This document shows, piece after piece, positions 8,977 to 13,968 of a stretch of 13,968 bases of DNA. How positions within the stretch are numbered: the stretch's first letter is position 1; every line of letters begins with the position of its first letter. Both the position numbers and the translations under genes were made by a program. The notes beneath the pieces are model-generated. The model was given only the letters and a program-made list of their open reading frames with translations, was not told the DNA's origin and searched no databases. Source of the DNA: an uncultured Porphyromonadaceae bacterium (GTDB lineage Bacteria; Bacteroidota; Bacteroidia; Bacteroidales; Muribaculaceae); assembly GCA_947175715.1 (NCBI GenBank), contig CAMWOD010000009.1, positions 1 through 13,968 of the forward strand, in the 5' to 3' direction.

Positions 8977-10461
8977 TTATGGCAACGCCCGGGCGGCCAC
9001 AGCATCGCGTTGCGGCTTATTGGCAAGGAGTATTCCACCAACAAGCAATCCTATAGGAAGGAGCGAGTAAGGTAGGTATAGGCCTCCATTACCTCCAAGA
9101 CCGCTGATCGACGCACACACAATGGTACACAAGTAATACTTGGAATACTTCTGCTTCCTAATGACGAAGTACAGCCCGAAATAGACCAATGTCTGCACTA
9201 TGAGTCCCAGATAGCCCATATCGAGGATAGTTTGAAGCTGCGTGACTTCAACTCCTGTCGCCACTTCGTCTATATCCCAAATACTATCATATAGCGCATT
9301 GGATATCATGTATTTATGTGCGGTAGACTTTGTAGGATCAAGAAATCCGAACCCTATCCACTCGCGGTTATATGATTGCAGCAGGGCAAATTTAGGTATA
9401 AACTGCGCCATTCGGCCGGTACCAAACTCAGCCAGCTCCTCATCCGACGCATTAGGCTTCAATATCGCAAACTGATTGATAGTGGAGTTAACGCGAAGCT
9501 CGCCATCAACAGCATCATCCACCGCCGAAAGCGCCATGACCCCAACCACTACACCAGCTAAGTATATCACCAACCATTTTCCTCGAGCCTTAAATATAAC
9601 AAAAGTCGTCACAAAGGCTATAAATAGCGTTGCCGAGCGACAAGCCATGAGCATCAGAACCACCAAAACCCACTGCCACGTACGCAGCTTTACGCTCTTG
9701 GTGAGCGGGAAGATAAGCAGTATGAAGAATATCATGGGGAAGGGCCCGATACGTGGAAATGAAAAGGCCAGGGGAGAGATATCGGGATTGGTCCAACTTG
9801 GCTCAAATTTCGCCATTTCCTCGGGATCAAGGAAACCCGCAAAAGGGAGCATCACATGGCCACACAGCAGATAGCAATCTATTACATACATCGCCGCTAT
9901 GCATATAGCGTAAGTGAATATCTTACGCTTCAGCTCTTCAAAATCAAACTTGCGGTTGGCAAATATGAGTATTGGAACCAGGAAATAGATTACACTCACA
10001 TAGGGGCGCATCATACCCAGCTGAACCTTTAGCGACTCATCGCTGAGAAGGGCTATAACAAGCATAAAAGCGAAGTACCCCATAAACACCCACAAAACAC
10101 GCTTGAGCATGGGCCACTTACGCACTATCACGAGCGAAATCACCGCCAATAGCAAGATCGCCGTCATCGAGCCGAGGTAGCCTCCGCGGGTGATGGTATA
10201 GCCTCCGGCCCAAAACACCAGCATGACGCTCAGGTCGTATGGACGGCTCCGGTAGGCTACTATCATCATAAACAGTGCGATGAGTATCGCCGGATAGAAC
10301 GACAGGCCGGTGAGCGATTGCGTCAACAGGAAGCCGAAAGCCCAAAGATAATCAGTAGCCGGAATGTCAAGATACGACCGCTGCGACTTGACAGTCGCAG
10401 CAGCCTTATTAGCGACGATAGTCTCGTCGGTTATCTTTGAAATCCTTTGTGCTGCTGTCAT
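8977..10461 (-). CDS. Wzy-like O-antigen polymerase/ligase-family membrane protein
   Basis: A 494-residue multispanning protein that I read as the polysaccharide polymerase (Wzy) or an O-antigen-ligase family member. About 11 hydrophobic helices run from residue 38 to 480, interrupted by a long hydrophilic loop at about 312-409. That loop carries GTGRMAQFIPKFALL with R350, then WIGFGFLDP (368-376). This resembles the (S/T)GR...G.G pattern of the periplasmic loop in the PF04932 Wzy/WaaL family. Sequence identity to any single characterised enzyme is not evident, as is usual for Wzy. The ATG at 10461 is 11 bases after the wzc-like stop, and the polar N-terminal 30 residues precede the first helix. 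The context between wzc and wzx genes supports polymerase. Ligase is the main alternative. Confidence 0.75.
   Translation of the reverse strand: MTAAQRISKITDETIVANKAAATVKSQRSYLDIPATDYLWAFGFLLTQSLTGLSFYPAILIALFMMIVAYRSRPYDLSVMLVFWAGGYTITRGGYLGSMTAILLLAVISLVIVRKWPMLKRVLWVFMGYFAFMLVIALLSDESLKVQLGMMRPYVSVIYFLVPILIFANRKFDFEELKRKIFTYAICIAAMYVIDCYLLCGHVMLPFAGFLDPEEMAKFEPSWTNPDISPLAFSFPRIGPFPMIFFILLIFPLTKSVKLRTWQWVLVVLMLMACRSATLFIAFVTTFVIFKARGKWLVIYLAGVVVGVMALSAVDDAVDGELRVNSTINQFAILKPNASDEELAEFGTGRMAQFIPKFALLQSYNREWIGFGFLDPTKSTAHKYMISNALYDSIWDIDEVATGVEVTQLQTILDMGYLGLIVQTLVYFGLYFVIRKQKYSKYYLCTIVCASISGLGGNGGLYLPYSLLPIGLLVGGILLANKPQRDAVAARALP
10380..10401 (-). other. 9-bp perfect hairpin inside wzy-like coding start
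   Basis: GCTGCGACT and AGTCGCAGC pair perfectly around a 4-base TGAC-type loop, on either strand. The structure lies in codons 21-28 of the wzy-like gene, near its translation start and about 70 bases downstream of the wzc stop codon. It is GC-rich and has no T run after it on the minus strand, so it is not a typical intrinsic terminator. It could slow ribosomes or shield mRNA ends, or it may be chance. Confidence 0.4.
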
Positions 10462-10472
10462 CGGTCAACAGG

Positions 10473-12791
10473 TCACTCCCCTTTCTTGCGTTTTTTATTG
10501 ACATCGGCACCGTAGCCGTATCCCTTTGTGGAAGTGGTACCGTTGATAATCAGTGCCATATTCTTCAGTCGCTCCTGAGTGCGGATTGTCTCGATAAATT
10601 TCAGATCCTTGATAGAGGTGAAGTTGGCGCGACACACATAGATTGTAGCATCAGCCACACGGTCGAGTGCAAACGTGTCGCTCACCATGCCAACAGGGGC
10701 CGAATCGATAATCACGTAGTCGTAGTTGGGCTTAACAGCATCTATAAAATCATCGACCACGCTCTCGCATAGGAGTTCTGACGGATTGGGGGGCACAGGG
10801 CCGGCAACGATTACATCCATATTTTCGGCCACTGGCTCTTTAAGCAATATGTCGGAGAGCTTCACATCCTCACTCGAGAGATATTGAGTGAGGCCGAAGC
10901 GAGCAGTAAGATGCAGATACCTTGCAAGTTGAGGATTGCGGATATCCATTCCCACCAATAGCACTTTCTTGCCAAGCAGAGCGAGCGAAGCAGCCATGTT
11001 GATTGATATGAACGATTTACCTTCGCCCGAAGATGTTGAGGTGACGAGCACCACCTTATCTCCCTTGTTGCGCAACATGAAGTTGAGGTTGGCTCGCACA
11101 AGGCGGAACAGTTCGGCCACAGGTGAGGTACTTGTGGGGGTCACGACCAGCGGATTGGTAACCGCTGAGCGCGACAGGCATATTTCGCCAAGGATGGGTA
11201 CGTCAACCACCTTCTCCACCTCCTCGCGTGTTGAGAACTTGCTGCGGAATATATTGCTCAGGTAAATAAGCACCGGGGGTATGCACATGCCGAACAGGAA
11301 TGCCAGCACAAGCACCATCTTATTCTTCAAGCCCACAGGCTCATTTAGCGCGTAAGCCTGGTCGATAATATCACCCTTGGGAAGGGCGTTGGCGGCCATC
11401 ATGCCTGTCTCCTCCTTGCGTTGCAACAGATAGAGGTAAAGCTCCTCGAGAATCTTGTGTCGACGTTCTACAGCGCGGAACTGACGCTCTTGTTCAGGTA
11501 TATTTCCCAGGCTTGCCTCGGCGCTCGACACCTGCTTCTTGATTTCGGCGATAAGAATCTGCTGTTGGTTGCGTGCGCGCATCAGAGAGCTTACTATGTT
11601 TTCACGCATAGCCGTCATCTGTTCCTCAAGGGTCTGAAGAGCGCGGTTGTTGCCCTTAGCGGTTCCTTGAAGTCTCATGTATTCGAGCACCATCTTGTTG
11701 TAATCGCCTATCGCCTCTGAGGCATGCTCCATATTTGTAGCGGTAGGTATCAGTGAGTTGGCATTAGCCGGATCCTTCAGGAATGCGATTGTCATATTGA
11801 TAACCTCAAGATCGGCCTCGGCCAAAACGAGGTTAGCTTCATATTTCTCGCGACGGTTAAGACTCACTTGCGCCTCGGTCTTAACATCGACGATGCCATT
11901 CTCATTCTTATACGCCTCGACTTCTATTTCCGACATCCTAAGTTCGTTGGCTATAGAGTCAAGTCGTTGGTCGATAAAGGTATAGGTCTGTTCAGCCTGA
12001 TTGCGCTTCGAGGCCATACCCTTTATATTGTATTGGTAAATAATGTCGTTGAGCAGATCCTTACCATACTCGATGTCGGGCGTAATCATCGACATCTGCA
12101 GCATATTGGATTTCTGACTGGCTATATCCACCTTGATATCCTTGGCCAGCTTCTCGGCTGCCACGTCATACCCCATAAAAGTGATTTTGGTGCGGATATC
12201 CTCATCTTTGGGGAGATAGTCAGTTGATACAAGGGTAAATGTGCCGTAGGGCGTCTTTACGTCGTAAGGGAATCCATCGAAGTCTTCGTCAACTATCTTC
12301 TTATCGGCATTGCGCAACACACGCACATTATCCTTGCCGTCGGCTTTCACCCTCACATCGAAAAGGAGGCTGCCTCGGATGGTGTCGGCTATAGACTGCG
12401 CCACAGTCACATCCACAGGATAATCCTTAAAGCAGAATTGATTTTTGAGGAATCCCTGACGTATAAAGTGCTCGCGGTTCAGGCCCATATCTATAGCCAC
12501 CTTCTTGAGCACATCATGAGAGTTGACGATAAACACTTCGTCCTCCACATAGCCGTTGCCACCGAACAGTGAGCTGAGATCGCCCATCATCGAGGCCGGA
12601 TTATCGTCGCTCTGCGCTATCAGCAGATTGGCGCGCACCTCGTATTTTGGCTTGCGCACTGACAGATAAAACAATGCCAGGAGCACGCACACCAATACGG
12701 ATATGCCAAACCAATACCATTTTTTAATCCACTCGTTGACTATTGATTTCACATCAATGAAATCGCTTTTTTGAGTACTTTTATATGCCAT
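10473..12791 (-). CDS. Wzc-like polysaccharide co-polymerase with BY-kinase domain
   Basis: A 772-residue inner-membrane protein that controls chain length and energises export with its Wza partner. Domains: N-terminal cytoplasmic tail, TM1 at about 26-44, a large periplasmic Wzz region with long coiled-coil stretches (about 265-460), TM2 at about 491-512, then a cytoplasmic bacterial tyrosine kinase. Kinase motifs are complete: the oligomerisation motif EX2RX2R (E560, R563, R566), Walker A SSGEGKS (587-593, K592), Walker A' LLVGMDIRNP with D616, and Walker B YVIIDSAP with D696. The C-terminal tail, where such kinases autophosphorylate, has only Y758 and Y760 in GYGYG, then a basic KKRKKGE end. 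It starts 52 bases after the wza-like stop codon. No Wzb-type phosphatase gene is visible in the window. Confidence 0.93.
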   Translation of the reverse strand: MAYKSTQKSDFIDVKSIVNEWIKKWYWFGISVLVCVLLALFYLSVRKPKYEVRANLLIAQSDDNPASMMGDLSSLFGGNGYVEDEVFIVNSHDVLKKVAIDMGLNREHFIRQGFLKNQFCFKDYPVDVTVAQSIADTIRGSLLFDVRVKADGKDNVRVLRNADKKIVDEDFDGFPYDVKTPYGTFTLVSTDYLPKDEDIRTKITFMGYDVAAEKLAKDIKVDIASQKSNMLQMSMITPDIEYGKDLLNDIIYQYNIKGMASKRNQAEQTYTFIDQRLDSIANELRMSEIEVEAYKNENGIVDVKTEAQVSLNRREKYEANLVLAEADLEVINMTIAFLKDPANANSLIPTATNMEHASEAIGDYNKMVLEYMRLQGTAKGNNRALQTLEEQMTAMRENIVSSLMRARNQQQILIAEIKKQVSSAEASLGNIPEQERQFRAVERRHKILEELYLYLLQRKEETGMMAANALPKGDIIDQAYALNEPVGLKNKMVLVLAFLFGMCIPPVLIYLSNIFRSKFSTREEVEKVVDVPILGEICLSRSAVTNPLVVTPTSTSPVAELFRLVRANLNFMLRNKGDKVVLVTSTSSGEGKSFISINMAASLALLGKKVLLVGMDIRNPQLARYLHLTARFGLTQYLSSEDVKLSDILLKEPVAENMDVIVAGPVPPNPSELLCESVVDDFIDAVKPNYDYVIIDSAPVGMVSDTFALDRVADATIYVCRANFTSIKDLKFIETIRTQERLKNMALIINGTTSTKGYGYGADVNKKRKKGE

Positions 12792-12843
12792 ATCGAGGTT
12801 AAGTCTAAATTGTGGGGTACCGCTAATGGGGTGGACCTGTAAA

Positions 12844-13653
12844 TTACTTCACTGTAAGGGCAATTACCAGCGATGCTATCACCGAGCATGCGCTTACAAT
12901 AGTTGAAGTGATTGAAATCTTGTAGGCGTTATACTGATTGTATTTTGAGTTGTCGGAGCGTATCTTGTTGGGCTCCACGTATATTACGTCATTCTGCCGC
13001 AGATAGAAGTAAGGCGACTCAAGGGTTTTAGACGAATTGAGGTTGAAATGGTGATACTCCATTTTTCCATTCTCCTCGCGTATAAGGAGCACGTTCTCAC
13101 GTTCGCCATACTCTGTGAGATCGCCGGCAGCAGCCAGAGCGTCGAGCAGGGTGTAGCGCTCGCGGTCGACCTTCTGAGCTCCGGGGGTCTTGACTTCACC
13201 AAGCACATTGATACGGAAGCTCAACAGTTGCACCCTCACTATGGGCTCTTCAACATCCTGGCTGATACGTTTTTCGAGCTGTTGGGTGAGTTGCTGGGTG
13301 GTAAGACCGGCCACATGCACCTGGCCAAGAATGGGCATAGAGATGTTGCCTTCGCTGTTTACGATATACGTCTGCTGCGAGGGCTGCTGCGACAACACAA
13401 TATCCTCTCCCCTTACGGCGGGATTAACCAAGGGGAGGTTATAGTCGGCCGCAGCCGATGGCACAAGTGATGTAACGGTGATAAGCAGCTCATCATCAGG
13501 CATTATCTTCACCTGATAATTTTCGGCATTGACTATTTTGCCGTCGGCGGCCAGCTTAAGGTCTTCCATGTAGGCCAAAGATCCACGCTGGCTTGAGCAT
13601 GATGCGAAAAATATGGCCACGATAGCCAATATGCATAAATTTATCTTTTTCAT
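12844..13653 (-). CDS. Wza-like outer-membrane polysaccharide export lipoprotein
   Basis: A 269-residue lipoprotein that forms or helps form the outer-membrane channel for polysaccharide export. A signal peptide with lipobox FFASC (lipidated C19, then SSQRG) is followed by a poly-export domain (about 44-145, starting YQVKIMPDDELLITV and including YIVNSEGNISMPILGQV) and one SLBB domain (about 147-195, FRINVLGEVKTPGAQKV). The C-terminus has a hydrophobic helix (246-267) ending LVIALTVK, as in the barrel helix of Wza-type exporters. At 269 residues it is shorter than E. coli Wza (about 380) and has one fewer SLBB domain, which is normal for Bacteroidota. It is the first gene of the minus-strand operon and has a Bacteroidota-type promoter and a leader of about 80 bases. 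Confidence 0.93.
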   Translation of the reverse strand: MKKINLCILAIVAIFFASCSSQRGSLAYMEDLKLAADGKIVNAENYQVKIMPDDELLITVTSLVPSAAADYNLPLVNPAVRGEDIVLSQQPSQQTYIVNSEGNISMPILGQVHVAGLTTQQLTQQLEKRISQDVEEPIVRVQLLSFRINVLGEVKTPGAQKVDRERYTLLDALAAAGDLTEYGERENVLLIREENGKMEYHHFNLNSSKTLESPYFYLRQNDVIYVEPNKIRSDNSKYNQYNAYKISITSTIVSACSVIASLVIALTVK

Positions 13654-13677
13654 TGCAATGATTCGGTTTTCTTACCT

Positions 13678-13716
13678 ATGATTACAACGGCACCAAAGGT
13701 TAAATATTGTAATCAT
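13678..13716. repeat. Perfect 10-bp inverted repeat in the wza-like leader
   Basis: ATGATTACAA at 13678-13687 is the exact reverse complement of TTGTAATCAT at 13707-13716, with a 19-base spacer. It lies inside the transcribed leader of the wza operon, starting 25 bases before the start codon and about 25 bases after the promoter -7 box. Arm centres are 29 bases apart. It could be an RNA hairpin or a protein-binding dyad. The stem is AT-rich, so as RNA it would be weak. Confidence 0.6.
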
Positions 13717-13740
13717 TTATACTTTTTTCCATACGAGGCG

Positions 13741-13772
13741 CAAAGTTATACATTTTCTCCCACTCCGCCAAA
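13741..13772 (-). promoter_or_regulatory. Bacteroidota-type promoter for the wza-wzc-wzy-wzx operon
   Basis: Read on the minus strand, TTTG (13772-13769) is followed after 20 bases by TAACTTTG (13748-13741). This matches the TTTG / TAnnTTTG consensus of the Bacteroidota primary sigma factor with correct spacing. The start of transcription would fall near 13735, giving a leader of about 80 bases before the wza-like ATG at 13653. The -33 box overlaps an imperfect 10-base tandem repeat (13762-13780). Confidence 0.72.
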
Positions 13773-13824
13773 CTCCGCAACTCTCCCCAGCCACAGTGAA
13801 ACGCCCGACAAGGAATTGCGACAA

Positions 13825-13857
13825 TTTGGTTGATACAGCGATTTTTGATTATCTTTG
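13825..13857 (+). promoter_or_regulatory. Bacteroidota-type promoter for the right-edge acyltransferase
   Basis: TTTG at 13825-13828 and TATCTTTG at 13850-13857 match the TTTG / TAnnTTTG consensus with a 21-base spacer. Transcription would start near 13862, leaving only about 15 bases before the ATG at 13879. It points away from the wza promoter, and the two do not overlap. Confidence 0.72.
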
Positions 13858-13878
13858 CATTATCCAAAAACAATCTAC

Positions 13879-13968
13879 ATGAGAACTGCCAAGCCCCGCG
13901 ACCTGAGTTTCGACGTGATGAAAGGCATCGCCATCTTTGCCGTGGTGATGGGGCACGTGCTTCTGTTC
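13879..13968 (+). CDS. Acyltransferase 3 family membrane protein, cut by window end
   Basis: An open frame of 30 codons begins with ATG at 13879 and runs off the window without a stop codon. The visible residues (MRTAKPRDLSFDVMKGIAIF, then AVVMGHVLLF) match the N-terminal signature of acyltransferase-3 proteins: a conserved R and D before a first hydrophobic helix containing the conserved H (here H26 in MGHV). A well-placed promoter stands about 20 bases upstream. It is divergent from the wza operon, and its target glycan is unknown. It is probably a second member of the same superfamily as the gene at 6367-7431, though the two N-termini differ. With so little sequence, the family call rests on one motif. 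Confidence 0.72.
   Translation, partial: MRTAKPRDLSFDVMKGIAIFAVVMGHVLLF

Noticed and set aside
12792..12843. Possible terminator or attenuator between the wza-like and wzc-like genes
   Set aside because: Only a 6-base palindrome (GGTACC) and two direct GGGGT copies are present. There is no stem of useful length and no T run.
13048..13470. Plus-strand open frame of 140 codons opposite the wza-like gene
   Set aside because: The wza-like frame has a lipobox, poly-export and SLBB motifs. The opposite frame has none and no promoter.
13678..13716. Invertible promoter flanked by inverted repeats, as in Bacteroides capsule loci
   Set aside because: The segment between the repeats is only 19 bases and holds no full TAnnTTTG box. 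The real promoter lies outside it, and no invertase gene is in view.
1..13968. tRNA, rRNA, CRISPR array, insertion sequence or attachment site
   Set aside because: Genes fill almost all of both halves, the single larger gap is accounted for by promoters and leader, and no spaced repeats, transposase motifs or cloverleaf sequence were seen.

Overview
The window looks like chromosomal DNA from a member of the Bacteroidales. A Muribaculaceae-like genome is my best guess from the protein character and the roughly even base composition, but no marker here fixes the family. The Bacteroidota evidence is threefold: the only two convincing promoters match the TTTG / TAnnTTTG consensus of the Bacteroidota sigma factor, Shine-Dalgarno sites are absent and replaced by A-rich leaders, and ParE, the S41 peptidase and the Wza/Wzc pair have Bacteroidota-style sequences. 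All of it is ordinary coding sequence at high density, with one real intergenic gap of 225 bases (13654-13878).

Left part (1-7431, plus strand): a tight run of six co-directional genes. It opens with a UDP-glucose 6-dehydrogenase whose N-terminus lies outside the window. A housekeeping trio follows: topoisomerase IV subunit B (parE), phosphopantetheine adenylyltransferase (coaD, overlapping parE by 26 bases) and an S41 C-terminal processing peptidase. The run ends with a GT4 glycosyltransferase and an acyltransferase-3 membrane protein that starts on the base after the glycosyltransferase stop codon.

Right part (13653 down to 7428, minus strand): a four-gene surface-polysaccharide assembly operon in the order wza-like outer-membrane export lipoprotein, wzc-like co-polymerase/tyrosine kinase, wzy-like polymerase or ligase, and wzx-like flippase. 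It reads from a good promoter at 13741-13772 through a leader of about 80 bases that contains a perfect 10-base inverted repeat. Its last stop codon overlaps the stop codon of the plus-strand run, so the two operons converge with no room for a terminator. At the far right a second acyltransferase-3 gene starts divergently from its own promoter and runs off the end.

Taken together, Ugd supplies UDP-glucuronate, the GT4 enzyme adds a sugar, the acyltransferase may decorate the glycan, Wzx flips lipid-linked units, Wzy polymerises (or ligates) them, Wzc sets chain length and Wza exports the chain. No initiating sugar-phosphate transferase, UpxY/UpxZ-type regulator, Wzb-type phosphatase or invertible promoter is visible, so the locus is either split across the chromosome or continues outside the window. 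I see no clear new biological system. The best leads are the wza leader structure, the zero-gap convergence and the poorly tyrosine-equipped Wzc tail.
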